A program made the translations under genes and the position numbers. A stretch of 64,000 nucleotides of DNA from an uncultured Flavobacteriales bacterium. Its GTDB lineage: Bacteria; Bacteroidota; Bacteroidia; Flavobacteriales_D; Crocinitomicaceae. Positions 51,538 through 58,481 of this stretch are shown here, piece after piece; the stretch's first letter is position 1; every line of letters begins with the position of its first letter. The notes below the pieces were generated by a model. It ran no database searches and had not been told where the DNA came from. It worked only from the letters and a program-made list of their open reading frames with translations. Where the stretch lies: the NCBI GenBank assembly GCA_903939755.1, contig CAJAII010000006.1, forward strand, positions 23,444 to 87,443. The letters are read 5' to 3'.

Positions 51538-52605
51538 ATGAAAATAACGCTACTCCTACTGCTGACCATGATAGCAAGTGGCCTTTCTGCTCAAATCACC
51601 ATCGATCAAGGCGATATGCCAAGTATTGGGGATAACATCCCTAGAAAATCCGATACCATGACCGTACATCCTGGCCCTGGCGGCAGTGGCCCCAATCAAA
51701 CCTGGAATTTTACGGCGACTAGTCTTTCTGTAATCAATGAAAACACCTCCATTGTTTCGGTGACCTCTACGCCCAACGCGAATCAATTCAATAGCTCAAA
51801 CCTAGCCATGACAAATGATAATGCGAGCTATTTGTACTTCAATAAATCGGCGCAAAGTTTCACAACACAAGGTTTTTCCGGCGATTTATTAGGGACAGGA
51901 ATCATCAATGCAGTCTTCAACCCTGCCCTAACCTTACATCAATTTCCGAGAAGCTTTGGCTCTACTTTTACGGATACTTATGGCATTAACGTCACGATTC
52001 CTGGAGCCTCTATTAATCCATTAATCAGCCAAATAAACTATAAGCGATCTTCTGTGGTAAAAGATACAACAGATTCTTGGGGGCAATTAACTACACCCTT
52101 TGGAACTTATGACGTATTGCGCGTTCACAGCATGGAAATATTTACCGATTCCATATTGGCGCTGCCCATTTTCCCACCCGTTTGGCAATTGGTTTCCGTT
52201 ACCATAGATACCACCCACAGCTATTCATGGCTTGGAAAAGGAGGAAAACTTGCGATTGCAGAGATGACTTTTGATTCTATAGGCGCACCTAAAATCTTTA
52301 AATGGACTGAATTACCTGGTCTTGGTGTAGGATTGGAGGAGTCTGAAATGGATGAATCAATAAGTATCTTTCCTAACCCAGCAAATAATCTAATCAACCT
52401 GAAGCTATCAAATAAAACAAATAACTCTTCAGGTATATTCTATTTATATAATAACATGGGAGCTTTAGTTCATCAAGAAGAAATCACTCATTCGACCATA
52501 GCGCAAGTTGATGTAAAATCATTTCCTGTAGGCATGTACACCTGGGAACTTCAATTTATCAATAGTAATGATATTAAACGAGGGAAAATAGCCCTAATAC
52601 GCTAA
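51538..52605 (+). CDS. T9SS-exported hypothetical protein
   Basis: 355 residues with a signal peptide ending near ASGLSAQ. The middle part is beta-rich with no family I know (GPGGSGPNQTWNFTATSLS). The last ~80 residues are a type IX sorting tail: IFPNPANNLINLKLS ... VDVKSFPVGMYTWEL ... KRGKIALIR. It is probably secreted or anchored on the surface. It is the last core gene before the tRNA and integrative element. Confidence 0.8.
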   Translation: MKITLLLLLTMIASGLSAQITIDQGDMPSIGDNIPRKSDTMTVHPGPGGSGPNQTWNFTATSLSVINENTSIVSVTSTPNANQFNSSNLAMTNDNASYLYFNKSAQSFTTQGFSGDLLGTGIINAVFNPALTLHQFPRSFGSTFTDTYGINVTIPGASINPLISQINYKRSSVVKDTTDSWGQLTTPFGTYDVLRVHSMEIFTDSILALPIFPPVWQLVSVTIDTTHSYSWLGKGGKLAIAEMTFDSIGAPKIFKWTELPGLGVGLEESEMDESISIFPNPANNLINLKLSNKTNNSSGIFYLYNNMGALVHQEEITHSTIAQVDVKSFPVGMYTWELQFINSNDIKRGKIALIR

Positions 52606-52632
52606 ATTGATTGAAAATAGAAGCTAATATTC

Positions 52633-52662
52633 TTGTATATATTAAAGAATTTTCTACTTTTG
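52633..52662 (+). promoter_or_regulatory. Strong promoter for the tRNA unit
   Basis: TTG at 52633-52635, exactly 19 bp, then TACTTTTG at 52655-52662: a full match to the Bacteroidota housekeeping consensus. Transcription would start near 52669 and run through two hairpin units before the intact tRNA, about 230 nt downstream. Confidence 0.75.
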
Positions 52663-52711
52663 CAAACCAATTTTAATAGAACAAAAAGTTGTTTTATTGG
52701 TATTTAATATT

Positions 52712-52901
52712 GGTCCTATAGCTTACCTACGCTCACTACGTTCGGTTGGCACAAGCAATTCGCTATAGGACGATAAAGAATATGAATGTTATCTTCGGAT
52801 AATTTGGTCCTATAGCTTCCCGACGATCACTGCGTTCGGTCGGGACAGGCGAATTCGCTGATAGGAATATAAAGAATATGAATGTTATCTTCGGATAATT
52901 T
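52712..52901 (+). repeat. Two tandem tRNA-5'-end hairpin units upstream of the tRNA
   Basis: Units begin at 52712 and 52806 (94 and 96 bp) and the tRNA at 52902 starts like them: all three open GGTCCTATAGCT. Each unit has a diverged palindromic body ending CGCTATAGGAC or CGCTGATAGGA, which pairs with the tRNA-like start (10-bp perfect stem in unit 1; one bulge in unit 2). A near-identical tail (AAAGAATATGAATGTTATCT then TCGGATAATTT) follows. Unit 2 also has an inner CCCGAC/GTCGGG stem. Confidence 0.85.
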
Positions 52902-52975
52902 GGTCCTATAGCTCATTCGGTTAGAGCAACTGACTCATAATCAGTAGGTGCTTGGTTCGATTCCAAGTGGGACCA
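52902..52975 (+). tRNA. tRNA with CAU anticodon (elongator Met, or Ile2)
   Basis: 74 nt. The acceptor stem GGTCCTA/TGGGACC, D arm GCTC/GAGC, anticodon stem ACTGA/TCAGT with loop CTCATAA, five-base variable loop and T arm CTTGG-TTCGATT-CCAAG all pair. The CCA end is not encoded (discriminator A, then CCC). Sequence alone does not separate elongator Met from lysidine-modified Ile2. Its 3' end is the junction with the integrative element. Confidence 0.93.
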
Positions 52976-54542
52976 CCCAAGTGGGGATTTTGGCTGAAAA
53001 GTCGGAATCCCCTTTTTTATACCCCTCTACAAGCCCCGTTAAATAAGGGATTGCAGAAAAAAGCAAATTTATTCTTGTGGTTCGATAATCATCATTTTCT
53101 CGGTTGTAATGAATTCCCTCCGGAAACAGCAAATTTTGGATTTTTTGCTTACCGCTAAAATTTGCTTTTCTCCACAATGACGGGAGTTCTAGCGATAGTT
53201 TTATACACTTATCTACTGCTTTTTCAAGGTTCGATAACTGATTTTGACTGTTGTCCAATTCTAACTCCATTTGGTGAATATTACCTCGAAATTTATCTCT
53301 AAATTTCACATACAAGGTTTGATCAATTTCACCAGTGACAAATCGCTCTTCCACATTATCAAGTTTTTTCTTGAGACTTGCTAATTCAACTTGCATGGCT
53401 TTCTTACCCTCTTCATTAACTTCTGTTCGTTGACTTAAAAGGTGAAGAAACATCTTTTTAAAAATGGGAGCTAATTTTTTATCAAATGTAAATTTCTTAA
53501 TGAGTAATTCAAATTTGTTGTGAAGTACAATTTGACTTCGATTATTGGCACAACCTTTCAAATTACACTTATAGTAATAAAGCCCCTTTTTCTTGACAAG
53601 GTATCCAGTCATGTTATTTCCGCAACAATCGCATTTAACAAATTGTTTCATTGGCAACTCGTCTACTTCTAGTTCAATTTTATATCCTCCTCCAAACTTT
53701 TCTAGATTCTGATGCACTTTCAAAAAAGTACTTTTTGAAATCAAAGGTGGGTGCTTTCCTTCAATCATTTCACCTGGAACCATTTTGGAAACAATGAATC
53801 CACAATAGAAAGGGTTTATAAAAAAATGGGAAAGACGCTTTGAAGGAATTGCCCATCCTCTTGCATTTAATCTATTTGCGATTTCAATAATGCTCAAATC
53901 TTCATTTGCTTTCCATTCAAATGCTTTTTTAAGCAGTTTCCCTTTATCGTTGATTACCATTGTATGCTGATCTGCAGTTTTTCCTTGGTTGGTATTTGTA
54001 TAACCCGTTGGAGGCATAAATGGCCAAAATCCTTGTTTCAATTTCTCAATCATTCCAGTCATGGATTTATCTCTTCGCAACTGATTATCGAATTCACTGA
54101 ACAAATGATAAATCCCTTCCATAAAATTTCCAGAAGGATCACTATGATCTACAGATTGGGTAATAGATACCACTTTGATTCCACGTTGTTTCAGTTCATG
54201 TGAAATAAATGCACCACCTGGTCCGCTCCTACTAAATCGATCGTAAGAATAGACAATGACATATCCGATTGTTTTTTTACGCTTCACGTAACTCAGCATT
54301 TTTTGGAATTCCTTTCGCTCATCATCTTTTGCGCTTTCGTACGTTCCTCCAAAAAATTCTATTACATCCAGTCCTTTTTCTTCTGCGTATTTTTTACAGT
54401 GCTTCAATTGAGTATCCAAACTGGCATTGTTATCCGCTTGTTCCTTTGTGCTGACACGTGTGTATATGACAGCCTCTGTTTTGGCAAACTGAATTAATTC
54501 AGAACCTTTAGAAAATCGCTTAAATCTTTTGTCCGTTTGCAT
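52941..54542 (-). CDS. Large serine recombinase (integrase)
   Basis: 533 residues from the ATG at 54542; a TTG at 54551 would add three. It is a site-specific integrase. The N-terminal resolvase domain has AVIYTRVSTKEQ with catalytic Ser31, YDRFSRSGPGG and SEFDNQLRRDKS. The recombinase domain follows (RLNARGWAIPSKRL), then a zinc ribbon (KCDCCGNNM ... CNLKGCANN) and a coiled coil (VEERFVTGEIDQTLY, MELELDNSQNQLSNLEK). The last ~11 residues (ending LGIEPSTY) and the stop codon are encoded by the antisense strand of the tRNA gene. Confidence 0.92.
   Translation of the reverse strand: MQTDKRFKRFSKGSELIQFAKTEAVIYTRVSTKEQADNNASLDTQLKHCKKYAEEKGLDVIEFFGGTYESAKDDERKEFQKMLSYVKRKKTIGYVIVYSYDRFSRSGPGGAFISHELKQRGIKVVSITQSVDHSDPSGNFMEGIYHLFSEFDNQLRRDKSMTGMIEKLKQGFWPFMPPTGYTNTNQGKTADQHTMVINDKGKLLKKAFEWKANEDLSIIEIANRLNARGWAIPSKRLSHFFINPFYCGFIVSKMVPGEMIEGKHPPLISKSTFLKVHQNLEKFGGGYKIELEVDELPMKQFVKCDCCGNNMTGYLVKKKGLYYYKCNLKGCANNRSQIVLHNKFELLIKKFTFDKKLAPIFKKMFLHLLSQRTEVNEEGKKAMQVELASLKKKLDNVEERFVTGEIDQTLYVKFRDKFRGNIHQMELELDNSQNQLSNLEKAVDKCIKLSLELPSLWRKANFSGKQKIQNLLFPEGIHYNRENDDYRTTRINLLFSAIPYLTGLVEGYKKGDSDFSAKIPTWVVPLGIEPSTY
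52983..53018 (+). terminator. Terminator of the tRNA transcript
   Basis: GGGGATT (52983-52989) pairs with AATCCCC (53006-53012) and is followed by TTTTTT. It lies inside the 3' coding end of the antisense recombinase gene. Confidence 0.78.
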
Positions 54543-54681
54543 ATTGCTCAATAATTATCAAACAAAGTTCTTCAATTTGGTCTAACAGAAGTTGAGCGAT
54601 TTCCTCAGAAATCTTTGCTTCTGTAATTTCTATTAAGTCCTTTGTTGTTGGTTTTTCAAATTTTAGTTTTTTATTAATCAA
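54520..54681 (-). CDS. Small 53-residue protein upstream of the recombinase
   Basis: TTG start, 53 residues: basic N-terminus (INKKLKFEKPTTKDLIEIT) and a helical, acidic C-terminal half (SEEIAQLLLDQIEELC) with a hydrophobic patch (LIIIEQY). It overlaps the recombinase start by 23 bp, which suggests translational coupling. It could be an excision or regulatory accessory factor; no homologue is known to me. Confidence 0.5.
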   Translation of the reverse strand: MINKKLKFEKPTTKDLIEITEAKISEEIAQLLLDQIEELCLIIIEQYANGQKI

Positions 54682-54745
54682 TTAATTTACCCATGTGTTT
54701 CTTGTCCGCTTATCGGTTCATTGAAACAGGTGTTCATTCGCCCAT

Positions 54746-55672
54746 TTATTTGGTACGCTTATTTAGTTTCATTTGAATTTTATTTTCAAAATGCACAATT
54801 TTTCCGTTTTGCGTGGACACACTAATTTTTTGATAGCCATTTTTCGCTATTACATCCAAAAACCGTTGTTCCATACTTATTTCATTTTTTTTATCCACTT
54901 CAAGTAAATAAGGCTCTCCATCCTTGAAGCGAATATTTATGGAATTAACATCTTTTCTACGAATCAATTCCAAAATTTCCAATTCCGTTTCGGATAATAG
55001 AGATATCTCCTTTAAGAAAGGCTTCGGCGACCATTCAATTATTAAACTTCTATAAGCGTCGGGAATACTAAGGGAGAAGTAGGGTTCTGATATGAATTCT
55101 GCGAATTCTTTCTCTTTTGAGAGTATTTCTTGGTGACAATGCGAATCGTATAAGATATAGTCCCCATCCTTATTGACAATGCAGTGAATAGACTTTCTAA
55201 ATATTATTGTAGCCAAAACAGTTGATTTGAATAGAGAAGGACCATTCTCTTTAAATTCTATCAAAAGCTGCTCGGGAGTTAACGAATCTTCATATTTATT
55301 TTTTATTCCACTGAATAAATTTAGTAATGTTGCTTCATCAACCATACTCAAATCAATTCTAGGTTCCAATAAATTTTCCTTAAGTGTTTTAATCGTGCTA
55401 AGTGCAATGCCTAAAGATCGCATTTGTTGGATTAACTTAATCCAAACACTTTGAATAATGTCATATTTCCTTCGCATTCCGGGCCCTTTGACAATTGGTA
55501 AAATTCCTTGTTTATCCCAATAAGTTGCATCTCTAGGAGCAATCTTGAGATCATTTATGCTATATTTTGACTCCAATAACTCATCCAAGAGATGCGGAAA
55601 CTCTTCTGTAAACAAGGAACTTGTCAGAATTTTAACTTCTTCGGGACTCATTAAAAATTTTTCTTCATTCAT
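54746..55672 (-). CDS. MerR-like transcriptional regulator of the element
   Basis: 308 residues from the ATG at 55672 (a TTG at 55681 is possible). Residues ~46-100 form a MerR-type winged helix: APRDATYWDKQGILP, RRKYDIIQSVWIKLIQQMRS and LGIALSTIKTLKE. The C-terminal 200 residues are unlike known effector domains; residues near 225-260 (SETELEILELIRRKDVNSINI) may form a second small domain. It is divergent from the three-gene operon with a shared palindrome between them, so it likely controls that operon and itself. Confidence 0.72.
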   Translation of the reverse strand: MNEEKFLMSPEEVKILTSSLFTEEFPHLLDELLESKYSINDLKIAPRDATYWDKQGILPIVKGPGMRRKYDIIQSVWIKLIQQMRSLGIALSTIKTLKENLLEPRIDLSMVDEATLLNLFSGIKNKYEDSLTPEQLLIEFKENGPSLFKSTVLATIIFRKSIHCIVNKDGDYILYDSHCHQEILSKEKEFAEFISEPYFSLSIPDAYRSLIIEWSPKPFLKEISLLSETELEILELIRRKDVNSINIRFKDGEPYLLEVDKKNEISMEQRFLDVIAKNGYQKISVSTQNGKIVHFENKIQMKLNKRTK

Positions 55673-55674
55673 AA

Positions 55675-55712
55675 TTGACAATGTTGTAAATTAGCTTATA
55701 TTTGCAAATATA
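55675..55712 (+). promoter_or_regulatory. Promoter with overlapping 16-bp palindromic operator
   Basis: TTGACA at 55675-55680 and TATATTTG at 55697-55704 with exactly 19 bp between the TTG and the -7 box: a near-perfect Bacteroidota promoter for the rightward operon. TATATTTGCAAATATA (55697-55712) is a perfect palindrome covering the -7 box, so a regulator bound here would block it. The adjacent MerR-like protein is the obvious candidate. Confidence 0.7.
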
Positions 55713-55730
55713 AACTTAATTTTAATAATT

Positions 55731-56153
55731 ATGATAACTAAAAGAAAAAAAAATGTAGACCCGTCTCCACTTCCAATGAGAATTTGTTTGTGTGGTTGTA
55801 AAAATGAATTTCAACCAAATCGTTCAAATCACTTTAACGTAAATTACAAGCATACCAACTTTGCCTACAACCATGGTACTCGTAAAGAAAAATACGCAGA
55901 AGAAATCGAAGTTACAAAACGTATTCGAAAAAATGACCGAATACTCGAAAAGTATTTCAAAAAATCTGATAAACAGATCGTTAAGTTGAATTTCACTATA
56001 ATAAAAGCAGATGGATTCGATGAAGGGATTTTTACTCAGATTGTCGGCGTCATCCAAGATGAAATCGAAAGGAAATACAATGCTGTATACAAGTTTTGTT
56101 TTAGATTAATAAAGCAGGGTGAAATTAATTTTATTGAAATACGAGAATTATGA
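55731..56153 (+). CDS. Element-encoded Cys/His-cluster protein, unknown function
   Basis: 140 residues, basic. Cys19, Cys21 and Cys23 (ICLCGCKNEFQPNR) plus His34, His41 and His48 suggest a zinc-binding, possibly DNA-binding, N-terminal module. The C-terminal half has a strand-helix pattern (DKQIVKLNFTIIKADGF, IVGVIQDEIERKYNAVYKF). First gene of the rightward operon; the next ATG overlaps its stop by 4 bp. No family recognised. Confidence 0.65.
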   Translation: MITKRKKNVDPSPLPMRICLCGCKNEFQPNRSNHFNVNYKHTNFAYNHGTRKEKYAEEIEVTKRIRKNDRILEKYFKKSDKQIVKLNFTIIKADGFDEGIFTQIVGVIQDEIERKYNAVYKFCFRLIKQGEINFIEIREL

Positions 56154-56362
56154 AAGATATATATAGAACTATACCAGCATCAGAATTATTTGCAACTGAG
56201 GTTGGAATAAGTGGGGCACCGCTCCCTTCCAACGGGCCAGGAAGAAAAAATCCACTTATTAAATACATTATTGTTGGGGGTTTAATTGTTGGGGCAATTG
56301 CTTTGGCATACCATCTTAATAAGAAGTCAATACCTAAAATAATCCCGAAAAAAGATGAATAA
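56150..56362 (+). CDS. Small single-span membrane protein of the element
   Basis: 70 residues. A polar, Gly/Pro-rich N-terminus (ISGAPLPSNGPGRKNP), one membrane segment (IKYIIVGGLIVGAIALAYHL, about 37-56) and a basic C-terminus (NKKSIPKIIPKKDE). It overlaps both neighbours. The pattern resembles small phage or plasmid membrane proteins, but I cannot assign it. Confidence 0.6.
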   Translation: MKDIYRTIPASELFATEVGISGAPLPSNGPGRKNPLIKYIIVGGLIVGAIALAYHLNKKSIPKIIPKKDE

Positions 56363-56522
56363 AGAACAAGAACAAACAAAAAAGCCGATAATCTTAACAA
56401 CAAGCCAATCCGAAGATGCTATTAAGATTACCGCAACAGCCATTTTAACGCTTGCTGCTGCATGGTTAGTACTAAAAATCAGTAAGGAAATGCTGAAGCA
56501 ATTGGAAGGAATGGGGTTTTAG
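56355..56522 (+). CDS. Second small membrane protein of the element
   Basis: 55 residues. Polar N-terminus (MNKEQEQTKKPIILTTSQSE), one membrane helix (ITATAILTLAAAWLVL, about 25-40) and a basic amphipathic end (KISKEMLKQLEGMGF). Its ATG overlaps the previous stop by 8 bp. Last gene of the rightward operon; function unknown. Confidence 0.55.
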   Translation: MNKEQEQTKKPIILTTSQSEDAIKITATAILTLAAAWLVLKISKEMLKQLEGMGF

Positions 56523-56737
56523 GGGGGATAGCATACCAAATTTTTCAGTGCCTGTGTTGATTTTTTGATTAATGGTGCTTCATAATACAAAACAAAAGCA
56601 TCACATAAAAACAACACAACTACAACAATTAAAGGAAGTGGAAAATCTTCCGGAAGATGAACAAAGTACCCTGATAAGTTCCTAGTGGCTTAAATTCATG
56701 ATTTTAAAGTCAAACAGGCTACGCAACATAAAATAAA

Positions 56738-56763
56738 ACGCCCAAACTATAAAGTTTGGGCGT
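56738..56763 (-). terminator. Terminator at the end of the minus-strand array
   Basis: ACGCCCAAACT-ATAA-AGTTTGGGCGT is a perfect 11-bp stem. Read on the minus strand it is followed by TTTTATTTTATG, so it would stop transcripts leaving the cassette array. Confidence 0.78.
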
Positions 56764-56800
56764 AACTCATTACCTATACTGTGACCAATCAAATGAGTGC

Positions 56801-56833
56801 TACTGTTAAGATGCCTAGGCGCTTTTAACAGTA
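56801..56833 (-). repeat. Terminal inverted repeat, possible last attC-like site
   Basis: TACTGTTAA (56801-56809) and TTAACAGTA (56825-56833) are a perfect 9-bp inverted pair around GCCTAGGC, just after the stop of the last array gene. Its ends (TGTTAA...TTAACA) echo the core motifs of the other spacers, but it is much shorter. Confidence 0.4.
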
Positions 56834-56834
56834 G

Positions 56835-57758
56835 TTATTCTTTAATATCCATTTTTTTTCTAACATAATCTTCGATTTCCTTTTCGGTAATGGGTTCAAA
56901 ATAATGTCTGCATTCCCACATTTCAAGATGATCTCCGTAAAAGAGTTCGATTTCTATTTTAAAATCCCTATGAGACTCTAAATATGAAAGTGAAAGAGGC
57001 TTAATGATGTGTTTGATTTTTTTTGAACATTTTTTGTCAAATTTCCAAACATAAAACTTATAACCAATGGTTGTTGAGTCATCCTGATATTTGATCAATT
57101 CAACGTCACTAATTTGTCCATTTTTAGCGTACGTTAAAATGTATGAATCCCAACAATCGCAATTAGAGTTATCTAATTTTTCCCAATCTAACTTATTTAT
57201 GTAAGCCATCAATGTGTCTTTTAAATCGGAGATTTGTGAGTATAATTTATTATTCAACTTTATTTGTTGTATTGATTCGATATTTGAAATTTGACGTTTT
57301 GATTTTAGCATGCCATTTTCTATTACTAATTTATCCTCAAATTCATAGATTGCATTGTATCCCATGTCAGACACATAAAACAGTTCTCCCTTTGGTACTG
57401 TAATTGTTCCGTTGTACCATGAAGCGAACGGTCTAATATTCCCAAACATAGCAAAAAGATTTGCATCCTTTGATTCGCTAGAATTTTCATAACAACTTGT
57501 AATTTTTAGAAGAAAAAGCGAATCGTCTTTCAGTTCCCAATACGCTTTATATCCCCTCCAACAAGCTGAAGACTCATAAGGATTATTGAAGTCTATGAGA
57601 ACTCTATTTTTAACCTGTTCAAAATATTGTTCTAGCGGATTATTAAAAATTGGAACAGTGTCTTTATCTATAATCAGGTAGTCAGGTACTTGACCGGTTG
57701 AGTATGCCTTGCTAATAGACAGAAAAAACACTAATAGGATTAAAATTGTCTTCTTCAT
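56835..57758 (-). CDS. Cassette gene 1: secreted hypothetical protein
   Basis: 307 residues from the ATG at 57758. The frame extends 24 codons upstream, but only this start gives a signal peptide (TILILLVFFLSISKAYS). The mature protein has a YLIIDKDTVPIFNNPLEQYF start, ESSACWRGYKAYWELKDD, and AMFGNIRPFASWYNGTITVP followed by KGELFY. I recall this motif set from other Bacteroidota secreted proteins of unknown function. It is the last gene before the array terminator. Confidence 0.72.
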   Translation of the reverse strand: MKKTILILLVFFLSISKAYSTGQVPDYLIIDKDTVPIFNNPLEQYFEQVKNRVLIDFNNPYESSACWRGYKAYWELKDDSLFLLKITSCYENSSESKDANLFAMFGNIRPFASWYNGTITVPKGELFYVSDMGYNAIYEFEDKLVIENGMLKSKRQISNIESIQQIKLNNKLYSQISDLKDTLMAYINKLDWEKLDNSNCDCWDSYILTYAKNGQISDVELIKYQDDSTTIGYKFYVWKFDKKCSKKIKHIIKPLSLSYLESHRDFKIEIELFYGDHLEMWECRHYFEPITEKEIEDYVRKKMDIKE

Positions 57759-57899
57759 AATTACCGGTATCGTTCCACAAGCAGGCAAACGGCTCACTTT
57801 TCTCAAGAACGTTTTACCGAAGATAAACATTCTTTTTACAAACTAAAAGTTTCACCGAGGTATGGTCGGGGGTGGTACTTGCTTGCTGTTAGCAGAAAT
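57759..57899 (-). repeat. attC-like spacer between cassette genes 1 and 2
   Basis: 141 bp. On the gene strand it begins ATTTCTGCTAACAGC directly at the stop of gene 2. The far end (GCCTGCTTGTGG) partly pairs with the start (CAGCAAGCAAG). No promoter seen. Confidence 0.6.
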
Positions 57900-58313
57900 T
57901 TATATATCAAATCTAATAGGTAGAATCATACTATGAGAAACATTATCATTTTGACATTTTGCAGGAATCCAATTAGGCATTTTTTTAATCAGGTCAATTG
58001 CTAACTGGTCAATCTCTTTTCCAAGTCCTCTTTTAATGTGAATATTGTTTATTTCACCATTTGCATTTACAATAAATGCCACATATATTTTCCCTTGGAT
58101 GTCGACGTGACTTGGATATTCAAGATTATGAATGATAAACTTTAACAATTCTTCCTTTCCTCCGGGAAATGATGGTTCAGAATCTGCGCTAAAATATATT
58201 TTAGTCTTGGTGAGTGAATCAATTTCATAATTACAAGGACTAATTGAGTCTTGAGAAAATGAATAACTCAAAGTCAAAAAAGTAAAAATGAATATACTGG
58301 TAAACACGCTCAT
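57900..58313 (-). CDS. Cassette gene 2: exported stand-alone TonB C-terminal domain
   Basis: 137 residues from the ATG at 58313; the frame is open for 47 more codons through the spacer, without signal-like features. The signal peptide ends near LSYSFSQ. The rest is a TonB/energy-transducer C-terminal domain: SEPSFPGGKEELLKFIIHN, YPSHVDIQGKIYVAFIVN and LAIDLIKKMPNWIPAKC. It lacks the membrane anchor and Pro-rich arm of true TonB, so energy coupling is unlikely; such orphan domains are common in Bacteroidota. Confidence 0.82.
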   Translation of the reverse strand: MSVFTSIFIFTFLTLSYSFSQDSISPCNYEIDSLTKTKIYFSADSEPSFPGGKEELLKFIIHNLEYPSHVDIQGKIYVAFIVNANGEINNIHIKRGLGKEIDQLAIDLIKKMPNWIPAKCQNDNVSHSMILPIRFDI

Positions 58314-58481
58314 GGTACTCTTTTTTATTTCTACTAACGGTTTGCTTGTAGGCGATGTGCCGATTGCGGGGATTTCCTGACAAGTTACGCAGAAATTGAA
58401 GCGGGATACAATCCTTGAATAAGCTACTGAACCGGCTTTTTTTTTATACCGCATATAATAGGGTGTTTTTATTATTTTCCT
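58314..58481 (-). repeat. attC-like spacer between cassette genes 2 and 3
   Basis: 168 bp. On the gene strand its end reads ACAAGCAAACCGTTAGTAG just before gene 2. The 12 bp ATTTCTACTAAC (plus strand 58327-58338) match, inverted, the motif after the gene 2 stop (11 of 12). Confidence 0.62.

Larger units (their letters stand above)
52976..56740. mobile_element. Compact integrative element at the tRNA 3' end (right end approximate)
   Basis: A large serine recombinase abuts and enters the tRNA gene. Beyond it are a MerR-like regulator and a divergent operon of three small proteins of unknown function. The total is about 3.7 kb. The left end is the tRNA 3' region. The right end is inferred to lie between the last small gene (56522) and the terminator at 56738. 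A 10-bp near match (9 of 10) to tRNA bases 52961-52970 occurs at 56679-56688, which is too short to prove an att site. Confidence 0.6.
56523..56834. other. Junction between integrative element and cassette array
   Basis: No gene over 312 bp. It holds the palindrome ATCTTCCGGAAGAT (near 56645), a weak tRNA-like decamer at 56679-56688, the array terminator at 56738-56763, and two inverted repeats (ACTCATT/AATGAGT near 56765-56798; TACTGTTAA/TTAACAGTA at 56801-56833). Confidence 0.6.

Noticed and set aside
52712..52901. Tandem repeats considered as a CRISPR array
   Set aside because: There are only two units plus the tRNA, the bodies are similar to each other rather than unique spacers, the repeats are tRNA-derived, and no cas genes are present.
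52712..52901. The two units considered as extra intact tRNA genes
   Set aside because: They keep only the first 12 bases of the tRNA; there is no anticodon arm, T arm or matching acceptor 3' strand of tRNA type.
52952..53158. Plus-strand open frame starting inside the tRNA and running right
   Set aside because: It is the antisense shadow of the recombinase 3' end and begins within the tRNA gene.
57759..57830. Longer N-terminal version of cassette gene 1 (start at 57830)
   Set aside because: It would place about 24 residues coded by the spacer before a perfect signal peptide; the ATG at 57758 is better. The same reasoning sets gene 2 at 58313.
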